From the NCBI GenBank assembly GCA_025363655.1, contig JANYDK010000004.1, positions 1 to 64,000 on the forward strand: a DNA stretch of 64,000 nucleotides, read 5' to 3'. Positions 52,351 through 60,838 of the stretch are shown here, piece after piece. The notes below the pieces were generated by a model that searched no databases, was not told the DNA's origin, and saw only the letters and a program-made list of their open reading frames with translations. Numbering within the stretch: the first letter of the stretch is position 1; each line of letters begins with the position of its first letter. The translations under genes and the position numbers were made by a program. The DNA is from Deltaproteobacteria bacterium. Its GTDB lineage: Bacteria > Myxococcota_A > Polyangia > Polyangiales > JADJMO01.

Positions 52351-53216
52351 GGCAAGCCCTCACTGGCGAGCCGATCGGCCGCGACCGACGCGACGCCGAG
52401 CTGCTGGAAGCGAAACATGCGCGCGCGCTCGTACGTCCCCGTGAGGTTGAGGCAGAGCTCGTCGAAGCTGGAGAGACGCACCCGACGGAAGCCCGCGTCG
52501 TGCAGCAGGGGGAGTATGTCGTCGGTGCCGTAGCGGAGGGGCTCGCCCATCTCGGCGACGCGGTCGCGCGCGGCGATGTCCTTCTCGTGCCGCAGCTCAC
52601 CGTGCACGAACTTCTTGCGGGCGTAGTCGAAGGCGACCACCGAGGCAGGCGCGGTCGCGGTGGCGATGCGGTGCAACGTCGAGAGCACCGAGGCCTCGGG
52701 CAGGTAGTACGTCACGCCCTCCCAGACGAAGAGCGCCGGCAGCTTGGGATCGAATCGATGGGCCACGAGCCGATCCAAGAAGTCATCCTGCTCGAAGTCG
52801 CAGGGCACATAGGCGGCGACGGCGCGGTCGTAGCTCGGGAGACGCGCGAGCCGTTCGAGCTTGTCGGCCTGGCTCGCCGGGTGATCGACCTCGAAGTAGC
52901 GCACGCCTTCCGAGGCGAGCCGCTGCGCGCGTGTGTCGAGCCCAGCGCCGAGGAGCACGATTTGCCGAATGCCGTCGGCGATGCGCGCACGCACCTGGCC
53001 GTCGAGCACGCGCGTGCGTAGCGCGAGCCACAGCTCGACCGCGGGGAACGCCTCGTCGTATTTCGCGGCGAAGGCGAGCCCCTCTTCGCCGGCCAGCGCA
53101 GCCGCCCAAGGATCGTCGCATACGCGATCGTCGCGGCCGGTCGCCCGACCACGATACGCGGCGACCATGACGGCAGTGCGCGAGGCGCCGCGCTCGGTCT
53201 GGCGTGCCTGGAGCAT
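52347..53216 (-). CDS. SAM-dependent methyltransferase, leucine-carboxyl-methyltransferase type
   Basis: The 289-residue protein has the LCMT-like signature IVLLGAGLDTRAQRL (AdoMet motif I) preceded by SRTAVMVAAYRG, with YFEVDHPASQADKLERL and LFVWEGVTYYL. Such enzymes methylate carboxyl or hydroxyl groups of small molecules or peptides; the mycobacterial S-adenosylmethionine-dependent methyltransferase group is similar. It is the first gene of the operon with the alpha/beta hydrolase, which might use or reverse its product (for example an ester; inference). Confidence 0.92.
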   Translation of the reverse strand: MLQARQTERGASRTAVMVAAYRGRATGRDDRVCDDPWAAALAGEEGLAFAAKYDEAFPAVELWLALRTRVLDGQVRARIADGIRQIVLLGAGLDTRAQRLASEGVRYFEVDHPASQADKLERLARLPSYDRAVAAYVPCDFEQDDFLDRLVAHRFDPKLPALFVWEGVTYYLPEASVLSTLHRIATATAPASVVAFDYARKKFVHGELRHEKDIAARDRVAEMGEPLRYGTDDILPLLHDAGFRRVRLSSFDELCLNLTGTYERARMFRFQQLGVASVAADRLASEGLP

Positions 53217-53311
53217 GGCTGGAGACTACCGCGAGTGACGGAGCCTGCGTAGAACCACGAGCTCGATGCGCGGAGGCTCGACGACCGGCGCTACCATGCG
53301 ATGCTCCCGCG

Positions 53312-53824
53312 ATGACGTCGATCGCGCCTGTGTCCGCGGCGAAGCGGACCATCCTCGCGAATCTCCTCCAGCTCTATCTCTACGATTGGAGCGAGCTCGG
53401 TCGAGGTACGCCAGGCGCGTTGCCCGCGCGCTTCGCCCACGTCGGCGACGACGGCCGATTCGCGGAGTATCCTCTCGACCCTTATTTTCTCGAGGTGGGC
53501 AATCACCCGCTCTTCATTCGTCACGAGGAGCAGCTCGCCGGTTTCGCGCTCGTGCGAACCCAACGTGGACGTCTCGGGGGGGGCGAAATCTTCGACATGG
53601 CGGAGTTCTTCATCCTCCGCACCTACCGTCGTCTCGGGGTCGGCCTCGCGGCGGCGCGGCTCGTCTTCGATCGATTCGAGGGCCCGTGGGAGGTTCGTCA
53701 GCGTCACGGCAACGAGGGTGCGACGGCGTTTTGGCGACGGGCGATCGAGGTACACACCGGCGGCGACTTCGTCGAAGTCATCGACGGACCGGCGTGGAAG
53801 GGCACGATGCAGCGCTTCGGCTGA
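53312..53824 (+). CDS. GNAT-family N-acetyltransferase
   Basis: The 170-residue protein has the GNAT core: QLAGFALVRTQ (beta4), FFILRTYRRLGVGLAAARLVFD (the Q/RxxGxG/A acetyl-CoA loop is RRLGVG) and a final NEGATAFWRRAIEV motif as in RimI/aminoglycoside-like members. It transfers acetyl from acetyl-CoA to an unknown amine. ATG 53312 gives the normal fold start. Followed 71 bp later by an uncharacterised gene on the same strand. Confidence 0.88.
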   Translation: MTSIAPVSAAKRTILANLLQLYLYDWSELGRGTPGALPARFAHVGDDGRFAEYPLDPYFLEVGNHPLFIRHEEQLAGFALVRTQRGRLGGGEIFDMAEFFILRTYRRLGVGLAAARLVFDRFEGPWEVRQRHGNEGATAFWRRAIEVHTGGDFVEVIDGPAWKGTMQRFG

Positions 53825-53895
53825 TCTCGCGTTTCGTCATGCCCAGCCGTTGCCGCCAGCTGGCTGATCTGTTCCCCTTTTTTGCGGGGTGCCCG

Positions 53896-54732
53896 ATGCA
53901 CGATACGTGGCTGAAGCTGGTGGGCCGCGTCCTTCGTCCGACGCGATCGCGTCTCGAATTCTTGGAGCGTGAGCGAGAGCGTCACGTCGAGGAACAGCGC
54001 GCGCTCGGCGAGCGACGGACGAGGGCCGTGGGACGCTGCTGCGCGCGCATCGAGGCCGCGCGCGCAGAGATTTTCGCCGCCGACGATGGCGTCGTCTCTT
54101 GGAAGATGTTGGAGCTGGAGCGCGAATGGCGTCGGCTCTCGCGCAACGACGTCGACGGCGCGCTGATGAACTTGTGGGCGCGGCTCGTTCCGTCGCGCTG
54201 GCACGACCACAAACGGTTTCGCGACAGCGCGCCCGATCGCAGGCTCGACGCGGTGATCGCGCTCGCCAGCGATGTCGACGGAATCGATGCCGCAGTGACC
54301 GCCATCGATGCCCTTCGACCCACACTCGTTCCGTTCGGCGTGACGGTGCGTCAGCGCCTGCGTTTTCGGCTCGCCGAGGAGGATTTTGCGGGCACACGCG
54401 AGCTCTTCGCCGGTTCGCGGGCCGCAGCGCTCACGGCGCTCGAGACCATCGCGCTCGACGATCGCTCGTATTCGAACGCCGCCGTCGCGCAGGCCGAAGA
54501 GCTCTCGGTCGCGGTGCGGGAGGCTGCGTCGGCTCGGTTTCCCACGCGTGGCCTGCTCGTCGAGTCGCTGGCCTCTGCCGCCGGTCTCGACGTGCTCTGG
54601 CGTGCGGCGCGCCTTTCCTCGGAGCACAATCCAGTCACGCCGCTGCGAGCGCTGTGGGCGACGGGCTACGTGCTCTCGGTCCTCGACGCGACGGGGTTGA
54701 CCCTCGAGCTACCTGCGATTCGACCTCGGTGA
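53896..54732 (+). CDS. Uncharacterised helical protein
   Basis: The 278-residue protein is soluble and almost fully helical with many Arg, Ala and Glu residues; the N-terminal RLEFLERERERHVEEQRALGERRTRA is a likely coiled coil (about 15-55). No signal peptide, membrane segment or motif is recognised. ATG 53896 is chosen for GGGGTG (53886-53891) upstream; ATG 53839 is possible. It shares a strand with the acetyltransferase. Confidence 0.7.
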   Translation: MHDTWLKLVGRVLRPTRSRLEFLERERERHVEEQRALGERRTRAVGRCCARIEAARAEIFAADDGVVSWKMLELEREWRRLSRNDVDGALMNLWARLVPSRWHDHKRFRDSAPDRRLDAVIALASDVDGIDAAVTAIDALRPTLVPFGVTVRQRLRFRLAEEDFAGTRELFAGSRAAALTALETIALDDRSYSNAAVAQAEELSVAVREAASARFPTRGLLVESLASAAGLDVLWRAARLSSEHNPVTPLRALWATGYVLSVLDATGLTLELPAIRPR

Positions 54733-54844
54733 GACCGGATCGGGCCGTCATGGTTTGAGCGTGAATTCGATACAATCAACGTCGAAAGTCTTCGATTCCG
54801 TAATGGTCGACGGCGACCCATCGTGAAGTCGGGAGGTCACCACC

Positions 54845-55291
54845 ATGAACCGACGCTTTGCTTTCTTCGCCTCTTCCATCGTTTTCTCGCTCGCCGCGTG
54901 CGGCGGCACCACCTCGGACGCTCCGACCACCGACGCCGGAAAAACCGACACCGCGACGGCCGGTGACGGCGCGACGAGCGACGCTGCCGCCGACGCTGCC
55001 GCCGACACTTTAATCATCGACTCCGCCACCGACGCACCCGCGACCGACGCCGGCTCGTTCGATTGCGACGGCACCTGCGCGGCGCGCGAGGTCAAGTTGA
55101 AGACGGACGGCTACTGCGAGCCCTTCTTCGACGAGGGCGTCGATGGTGGGTTCAGCAAGTGCGTCGACTACTGCAAGGCTCACGTCGGCGCCTTCAGCGA
55201 CAAGGAGCGCGGCGCCTTCACCACCTGCCTGTCGACGAATCCCCTGTGTTTCGAGTCCATTCAACAGTGCATGAAGAAGTCCGGGGCTTAG
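54845..55291 (+). CDS. Small lipoprotein with Asp/Ala/Thr linker
   Basis: The 148-residue product follows GGGAGG (54831-54836). Lipobox Cys-19 (LAAC), an Asp/Ala/Thr/Gly linker (20-72), then a C-terminal domain with eight Cys (FDCDGTCAAREV, YCEPFF, KCVDYCK, TCLSTNPLCFESIQQC), which should form four disulphides. A plausible -10 element TACAAT lies near 54771. No family is recognised. A possible secreted binding module. Confidence 0.8.
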   Translation: MNRRFAFFASSIVFSLAACGGTTSDAPTTDAGKTDTATAGDGATSDAAADAAADTLIIDSATDAPATDAGSFDCDGTCAAREVKLKTDGYCEPFFDEGVDGGFSKCVDYCKAHVGAFSDKERGAFTTCLSTNPLCFESIQQCMKKSGA

Positions 55292-55430
55292 TTTGCTGCG
55301 GGACGCCATCGACGGCGCATGACGTCGGCCGGGCAGTGGCCGTGACACCTCGTTCGAGGGTGCGTCCGAGGTATGGACGCTACCCCGTGAGAAGTCGCTT
55401 TACGATTGCAGGGGATTGTGAACAGGGAAT

Positions 55431-55745
55431 GTGAGGCGTAGGTCGTCGGTTGGCTCGAGGGTGCACGTTTCGGGTATCTGCATTTTGGCGCTGATCCTCA
55501 TCCTCGCGCTCGTCGGCTGCAGGCGAACTGACCAACTGCGCGCCTTCGCCGCGAACGACTTGCGTTGCCCGAAGGCAGAGCTGACGTCGAAGGAGAGCGT
55601 CGAGCTCGAGGACGGGTTCAGCGACGTCGTCGCCACCGTCACTGGCTGCGGAAAGAGGGCGCGATATCGCTATCACTGCCCTCCCCACACCTTCCCCGAG
55701 CGCGGCAAATGCGACTGGCACTTCATCGCATCGCCTGCGGAGTAG
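55431..55745 (+). CDS. Small lipoprotein, paralogue A
   Basis: The 104-residue product (GTG 55431) has a signal peptide ending at lipobox Cys-30 (LVGC). The mature domain is short: FAANDLRCPKAEL, VATVTGCGKRARYRYHCPP. This is the A-x2-DL-x-CP ... GCGxxAxYxC pattern repeated in the next gene. Presumably one or two disulphides. It heads a run of three adjacent genes. Function unknown. Confidence 0.75.
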   Translation: MRRRSSVGSRVHVSGICILALILILALVGCRRTDQLRAFAANDLRCPKAELTSKESVELEDGFSDVVATVTGCGKRARYRYHCPPHTFPERGKCDWHFIASPAE

Positions 55746-55757
55746 ATTGCAGAAAGC

Positions 55758-56084
55758 ATGCGTAAGCTCCTCGCCGCCGGGCTCCTCGCCACCGCGATCG
55801 TGCAATGGGGATGTGGCACCTGTCGCGCCATCTCCACTGGTGGAAAGACATTCACCTGCGATCAGGAAGACTCTCCGTGGACGCACGCTGCCCGCGAAAG
55901 CGCCGCGCGCGATCTCGACTGCCCGTCCGAGAGCATCACCGTGACGCCGATTGGGCACGGAAAATATCCAGCGTCCGATTATCTCGCCGACGGCTGTGGA
56001 ATGCGCGCCTCCTACGACTGCGAGCCCGCGAGCTTGACCCAGACCTGCACGATGATCTTGGTCTCGAAATTCACGGTGAAATGA
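55758..56084 (+). CDS. Small lipoprotein, paralogue B
   Basis: The 108-residue product has lipobox Cys-19 (WGC) and a mature domain with AARESAARDLDCPSESITV and YLADGCGMRASYDCEPA, matching the preceding gene's AANDLRCP and GCGKRARYRYHC in order and spacing, so the pair are tandem duplicates that have diverged. The stop overlaps the start of the next gene by 4 bp (56081-56084). Function unknown. Confidence 0.8.
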   Translation: MRKLLAAGLLATAIVQWGCGTCRAISTGGKTFTCDQEDSPWTHAARESAARDLDCPSESITVTPIGHGKYPASDYLADGCGMRASYDCEPASLTQTCTMILVSKFTVK

Positions 56085-56923
56085 TGCATCGGCGAACGGC
56101 CTCGATGCTGCTGGTGCTCTCGTTCGCGTGTCAGAAGCCCGAGAAGCCGCAGGGCGATCCGACGCCGGCGCCGAGCGTGTCCCCGAGCATGTCGGTGAGC
56201 GAGTCCTCGGTCGACTCGTTCACCTGTCCGGCTGGTAAGTCGATCGCCGTGCAGCTCGACGCCTGGAAACTTCGACTGGAGAGCGCACCCGACGAGGCGG
56301 AGCGTGACGAGACGTTGCGCGGTCTCGGAATGCCGCCAGTCAGGTGCGCCGCCGTGAAACCCGCGAGCGTCGAGCTCGGCACGGCGGGGCTCACCGACTC
56401 GAAAGAGATCACGCGCGTCGTGCTCGCGCGCTACGAGTGTCCTCCCTCCGATCGGCGTTCGGCGACGCGGGTCCAAGTCCTACGTCCGCTCGCCGACGGT
56501 CGCTTCTGCGCGCTCGGAAGCGAGCTGGGGGCTGATTTTCCCGCGCGCGATTGCCCCGGACGAATCGAGCTCACGTACGAGAACTTGGTCTCACCGGCCG
56601 AGAAGGTGGTGCGCCGTGTCTATCGCGAGCCTCATTGCGCGACGCCGTCGGCGACCGTGACCAAGACGTCGTTCTTCCGAGTCGAGGGCGCACGACTGAC
56701 GGAGATCTTCACTTTCGACGAGTCGACACCCGCGGTGACCAAACCGCCCGTGTACACCCATGAAGGGTCGATCGTGATCGACGGAGGCTATCCCAAGGTG
56801 ATCACCTACACATCGAACGACCGCTGCGCGCCGGTTGGTCTCGGGTCGTGCAAGAAGGCCGCGGTGCCGATCGTGACGACGTTGATGTGGGATGCCGCGA
56901 CTGGGGTGTATCGCCCGAAGTGA
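56081..56923 (+). CDS. Lipoprotein coupled to the small paralogue pair
   Basis: The 280-residue product starts at ATG 56081 (or 56084), overlapping the stop of paralogue B. Signal peptide with lipobox Cys-17 (SFAC), Pro/Ser linker (20-45), then a domain with four to six Cys (FTCPAGK, VRCAAV, RYECPP, RFCALGS, RDCPGR, PHCATP, DRCAPVGLGSCKKA). Predicted beta-rich. It closes the three-gene group at 55431-56923 and is convergent with the propeller lipoprotein gene. Confidence 0.82.
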   Translation: MMHRRTASMLLVLSFACQKPEKPQGDPTPAPSVSPSMSVSESSVDSFTCPAGKSIAVQLDAWKLRLESAPDEAERDETLRGLGMPPVRCAAVKPASVELGTAGLTDSKEITRVVLARYECPPSDRRSATRVQVLRPLADGRFCALGSELGADFPARDCPGRIELTYENLVSPAEKVVRRVYREPHCATPSATVTKTSFFRVEGARLTEIFTFDESTPAVTKPPVYTHEGSIVIDGGYPKVITYTSNDRCAPVGLGSCKKAAVPIVTTLMWDAATGVYRPK

Positions 56924-56929
56924 GCCCCT

Positions 56930-57691
56930 TCACTTCACCAGCGCGAGCTTGACCGCATCGAAGACGTAGCTGGTGCCGTCATCGCCCTTGATGTCGATGA
57001 GCACGCTTCCCTTTCGAAAGGCGAGCGACTCCGTCTGCGGAACCGGCTCCTTCCAATCCCGCCACTGTCGCACGGTCTTCGACTTCAAGTTCCAGACGCA
57101 CACGCTGACGGTGTTGCAGGTGCCTGCGAGCCATTGCCCATCGTCCGACACCGTGAGGTTGCCGATGCCGTAATCGGCATTCGGGTTGATGTCTTTCGGC
57201 ATCATCGGCCCACCGACGAGGAACGGCTCGTCGTCCGGCTTGGTGCCCTTCGGCGGCGTGTCGTGCGTCAGGTCGTAAGTGGCGATGCCGGTATTTTCCC
57301 AGCCGACGTAGAGCAGTTTGCCGTCGACCGAGAACACCATCGAGCGCGCCGAGGCCGTCGTCGAGCTGAGCGCCCGCAGGTGCGCTTTCTTTGCACCGTC
57401 GAAGAGATGAATCCGGTTGTCGTCGAGTTGACTGGCGATGAGCTTCCCGTCGGGCGAGGTCGCCGTCCGATCAGGATTGGGGGCGAGCGAGGCGGGTGCG
57501 CCCGACGCGCTGGCGCTGGTGGTGGTGCTCGTGCTGGCGCTGGCAGAAGCGGACGCGCTCGCGGACGGGGCTGCCGGAGGACTTGCATCGGAGCCCGTAG
57601 CCGCCGAGGAGCTGCTCGACTTCGGACACCCAATGGCGAGGATGCCGAGCACGACGGTGAAGCTGGCGCCCGAGGACGAGAGTCTGCGCAT
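56930..57691 (-). CDS. WD40-like propeller lipoprotein
   Basis: The 253-residue product starts at ATG 57691; lipobox Cys-22 (AIGC), then a Ser/Ala/Thr-rich linker (about 25-70). The remaining domain contains SPDGKLIASQLDDNRIHLFD, SVDGKLLYVGWENTGIATYDL, SDDGQWLAGTCNTVSVCVWNL units, the SxDGKxL...VxVWD pattern of WD40/YVTN-type beta-propellers. About three to four blades fit, so it is a short or partial propeller. Function unknown. Confidence 0.82.
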   Translation of the reverse strand: MRRLSSSGASFTVVLGILAIGCPKSSSSSAATGSDASPPAAPSASASASASASTSTTTSASASGAPASLAPNPDRTATSPDGKLIASQLDDNRIHLFDGAKKAHLRALSSTTASARSMVFSVDGKLLYVGWENTGIATYDLTHDTPPKGTKPDDEPFLVGGPMMPKDINPNADYGIGNLTVSDDGQWLAGTCNTVSVCVWNLKSKTVRQWRDWKEPVPQTESLAFRKGSVLIDIKGDDGTSYVFDAVKLALVK

Positions 57692-57749
57692 GTTCCTCCT
57701 GACGAGCTCGAGCGTATCATGGTGATCCATGCGCCCTCGATCGTCACGT

Positions 57750-57785
57750 GCGCTCGTGGCGGTCGACGCGCTCGTGGCGGTCGAC
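57750..57785. repeat. Tandem 18-bp duplication
   Basis: An 18-bp unit (GCGCTCGTGGCGGTCGAC) occurs twice without spacer (57750-57767 and 57768-57785) in the gap between the propeller lipoprotein and the LysR pseudogene. No gene is assigned to this 227-bp stretch; it probably carries the promoter of the lipoprotein gene. Confidence 0.6.
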
Positions 57786-57918
57786 GCCTCGACGACGTGT
57801 GGCGGCAGCGTCGACGATGCCCCCTCGGCGACCACTTTGGCGTTGGCGCTCCCTTGGCTTCTCTCTCGAGCTTGCCGTCGCTCGTGAGCGTCAGCTCCGG
57901 GAAGCGCACGTTTCGACG

Positions 57919-58793
57919 CTATCGCTTCTGCCCAACGGTCCGCGTTTCGCCAAGAGACTGCTTCGTCGTCCACGCCGCGAAGGACTCGACGAGGAAATCG
58001 CGAAAGGCAGTCACCCGCAGCGGCACGTTCTTGCTGGATGGATAAACGACGTAGAGGCTGGCGCCCCGTGCGTGCCGGCTCCAGCGGCGATCATCGAACG
58101 GACGAAGGCGAAGTCGTCGCCGCCGATGCGCCCACGCACCGGAACGCTGATTTCGCCGCGCCCGCCGGCGCCACGAAGCTCCCAGGTACGTTCGAGCTCC
58201 TTCGCTCGAAAGACGACGCACGCGTGATTGGTGAGGTCTTTCCAGGTCGCGGGCGTGCCACGACGCTGCAGATAGCGCGGCGCCGCGTAGAGACGCTGTT
58301 CGATGTCGCCGAGCTTGCGAGCGACGAGCGACGAATTGCCGAGCGTGGCTGCGGCCCGCAGCGCGACGTCGAACCCCTCGTCGACGAGGTTGGCGTGCTG
58401 ATTGGCGAGGGCGAAGTCGAGATCGACGAGCGGGTGACGTTCGGCGAAGGCGACGATGAGGTCGGCGAGAAAGCTCGACGAGAGATCGCTCGGCGCCGCC
58501 ACCCGCAATCGCCCGCGCGGCTGCCTGGTGGCGGGTTCGAGCGTGCGGGAGGCGGCGCGCAACGCAGCGACGCCTGGCGCCGCGGCCGCGTAGAGATCAC
58601 GACCCTCGCTCGTCGGCTTCATGTTGCGCGTCGTTCGGTGGAAGAGTCGCACCTTCGCGCTCGACTCCAGCCGTTCGATGGCGCGGCTCACCGTCGAGGT
58701 CGGAGTTCCGAGCTCACGCGCGGCGCCGGCGAACCCACCACGGTCGACGACGCGGACGAAGACGGCGAGGTCGTCCAAATTCAGTTCGGCCAC
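57919..58793 (-). pseudogene. LysR-family regulator, frameshifted by internal deletion
   Basis: The frame starting at 58793 encodes a normal LysR HTH (NLDDLAVFVRVVDRGGFAGAARELGTPTSTVSRAIERLE) and most of the ligand domain, then leaves the family after MIAAGAG and stops at 58011. The missing C-terminus (WSRHARGASLYVVYPSSKNVPLRVTAFRDFLVE) continues in another frame to 57919. About 25 codons that normally separate the two blocks are absent. The join (58075-58085) reads CCGGCTCCAGC, which suits both frames, so a deletion between short direct repeats is the likely cause. A sequencing error would not remove 25 codons. The protein is probably inactive or altered. Confidence 0.8.
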
Positions 58794-58826
58794 GGAACGC
58801 GATGATAGTCGCGCGCGGTCGCCGGA

Positions 58827-59624
58827 CTAGTCGAGTTTCGACGCGCTCGCGTGGACGAAGTCGGAGATCGCTGCACGAACCAGCTCCGGAGTCTCGATCT
58901 GCGGCACGTGTCCCGTCTTCGCCAACAGCTGGAAACGGGCATTGGGAATCGCGGCGGCGTAGGCGCGTCCATACTCGGTGTCACCGATGCGATCGGCTTC
59001 TCCCCAGAGCACCAACGTCGGCAGGTCGAGCTTCGTGAGCCGATCGCGAAGGGTCGAGTCGCCCCCAGAGGGCTTACCCTGGTAGACGGCGAGCGCCGCG
59101 CGATTCGCAGCCATCGCCTTGCGTGCAGGCTCGGGGAGCGTCTCGGGATCGACACGAAATGCCGTAGGATCGTAGTAGCTGCGGGTGAGGAGCTCGGCGA
59201 AAGGGATCGCGAAGGGATCCGCCACCGGATGACCGTCGACGACGATGCCGACGGCGCCGACGAGGACGACACTGCTGACGCCCGGTGAACCGAGGAGCGC
59301 GAGCTCGGCGGCGATCCAACCACCGATCGAGTTGCCGATGACGGTGACGTCGTGGAGGTCGAGCTGCTCGAGGAGCGCGGCGTAGACGGCGGCGAGGCCT
59401 GCCATGCTCGTCAGCGTCTCGGGCCGCGGAGTGCCTGCGAATCCCGGATGGGTCGGCGTCAGCACCCGTGCGGGGTACGTGGTGGCGAGCAAGTCGGCGA
59501 AGCGCGCGACCGAGATCGGGCCGGCGCCGCCGTGCAGAAGGAGGAACGAGCGTCCGCTTCCACGATCGTCGACGGCGACGTCGACCGGGCCGACGCCGGG
59601 AAGGGCGAGTTGGGTGTTGGTCAT
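58827..59624 (-). CDS. Alpha/beta hydrolase
   Basis: The 265-residue protein has the alpha/beta-hydrolase triad: Ser-99 in GNSIGGW, Asp in WGEADRIGD, His in KTGHVPQIE, with LLLHGGAGP as oxyanion segment. It resembles haloalkane-dehalogenase/MhpC-like hydrolases of small molecules. It lies 33 bp upstream of the LysR pseudogene on the same strand; LysR regulators often sit beside the gene they control, so its regulation may have been disturbed. Confidence 0.9.
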   Translation of the reverse strand: MTNTQLALPGVGPVDVAVDDRGSGRSFLLLHGGAGPISVARFADLLATTYPARVLTPTHPGFAGTPRPETLTSMAGLAAVYAALLEQLDLHDVTVIGNSIGGWIAAELALLGSPGVSSVVLVGAVGIVVDGHPVADPFAIPFAELLTRSYYDPTAFRVDPETLPEPARKAMAANRAALAVYQGKPSGGDSTLRDRLTKLDLPTLVLWGEADRIGDTEYGRAYAAAIPNARFQLLAKTGHVPQIETPELVRAAISDFVHASASKLD

Positions 59625-59723
59625 GGGGAGAGAATGACCCTCTGACGGAGATTCGGTAGGCGTTCCCGGAGGTGTTCACCGTTGCGAAAACGCAACGATG
59701 GGCGCACGCCATCGGCGAAACGC

Positions 59724-60170
59724 TCACGCCTCCCAGGCGACTGGCGCAGGCGTCGAGTCGCCGAAGCACACGTCCGAGGCGCCCGCGGAGAGGAGCACGT
59801 CGACCGCGTCCCAAAGAGTCTCTCGCTCGCCGGTGCACACCGACGCGAGCAGGAGGCCGTCGGCGATGCGCGACTCGTAGTGACGTGCGCGTGTCTCGGG
59901 CACGCCGATACCGATGAGCGCGGCAGCGATGCTCGGCCGCGATCCAGGACGCTTGCTCTGGAGGTGGGCGACGATCGGGCCACGCGCGAGGAAGCGTCCG
60001 AGGCCCGGGACGGAGACGACCTCGAAATCGACGATCGAGCCGGGCGCATCGTCTCGGCTGGGAATCATCATCGAGATGTCGCGCGCGGCGACGCCGGTAG
60101 CGCGAAGGCCGCCGAAGATGGTCTCGGCTTGGTGCGGGGTCGTCATGGTCGCGAGGATCGCCTTGGGCAT
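59724..60170 (-). CDS. DUF1269-like (YflT-type) stress protein, short paralogue
   Basis: The 148-residue protein begins MPKAILATMTTPHQAETIFGGLRATGV and ends with AALIGIGVPETRARHYESRI and a SVCTGERETLWDAVDVL block. These match, in order, the long paralogue at 63195 (MSKAVIGTMSTQEQAQKII..., VAMGIPEQQAKHYETRL..., VSVHTEDRQMQWKAADVL), but the Gly-rich membrane-inserting middle is missing. Family members (YflT/DUF1269) respond to general stress. It lacks any membrane segment and should be soluble. ATG 60170 is chosen because it begins the conserved head. Confidence 0.78.
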   Translation of the reverse strand: MPKAILATMTTPHQAETIFGGLRATGVAARDISMMIPSRDDAPGSIVDFEVVSVPGLGRFLARGPIVAHLQSKRPGSRPSIAAALIGIGVPETRARHYESRIADGLLLASVCTGERETLWDAVDVLLSAGASDVCFGDSTPAPVAWEA

Positions 60171-60276
60171 GTCGGAGACAATTGCAGCGGACGTGCCAGG
60201 CATCCCCGAGAGAAACTCGCGCGGCCGCGCATTTTCGCAGAAGCTCACGGCGCGACACCTGCAAGGCGCGGCGCTC

Positions 60277-60522
60277 ATGCAGCCTTCCGCGCCCGAACGA
60301 AGCACCGACCGACCTGTCGAGCCCGTGCGCGAGCGAGCGCGCGGGCAAGTCGGCCTCCTCGAATTCCGGCCGGTCAACGATCGAAGGCGCTGGCGTCGCC
60401 GGTCGGGTTTCGGGCGCTGGCGTGAGCTCCGCTACCTTCCTTACCTCGACGTGGTGGTGGTGATCGTCGCTGGCGCGCTCGTGATGTCGGCACTGCTTCT
60501 GGCAGACTGCGCCTCGTTCTGA
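60277..60522 (+). CDS. Possible small tail-anchored membrane protein
   Basis: The 81-residue frame has a basic N-terminal half (RRRWRRRSGFGRW, about 36-50) and one hydrophobic C-terminal segment (about 58-77; YLDVVVVIVAGALVMSALLLA). A basic flank followed by a membrane helix gives a plausible tail-anchored protein. It is divergent from the short stress protein. No family and no clear ribosome site support it. Confidence 0.4.
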   Translation: MQPSAPERSTDRPVEPVRERARGQVGLLEFRPVNDRRRWRRRSGFGRWRELRYLPYLDVVVVIVAGALVMSALLLADCASF

Positions 60523-60838
60523 GCGCGGCGACGCATCGTACTCACGCCAGCGCTCAAAACCCGACCGGCGACTCTCGTGAGGCGTCGTGCCTCGGTGGGG
60601 CGAGTTGGCGTACCCGCGCGCCGCGCGCCGCCGACCCAGTGCCCAGCGGCGACGTCAGGGCCTCACAGGCGTCGTCGACCCATCGCGCATCGCCTCGTTT
60701 CGTGGCGGCGCGAGACACGCACGGCGCACCCGACGTGCCAGGGCAGCTCTCACACGAACGCCTCGGTCGAACGCGCGCGAGGGTAGCTCCGCCTCGCCTC
60801 CCTGCCCCGCCGACGCAAGTCCGCCTCCCACTCCGTCG
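60523..60838 (+). other. 316-bp stretch without a supported gene
   Basis: Several overlapping open frames exist here, but their translations are Arg/Ala/Pro/Ser-rich throughout, with no ribosome site, signal peptide or family motif, as expected of non-coding GC-rich DNA. No hairpin or palindrome was noticed. It separates the small plus-strand gene from the end of the diguanylate cyclase gene. Confidence 0.5.

Noticed and set aside
54754-54776. TTGAGC and TACAAT as a sigma-70 promoter of the small lipoprotein gene
   Set aside because: The spacing is only about ten bases, far from 16-18; TACAAT alone may be a -10 element.
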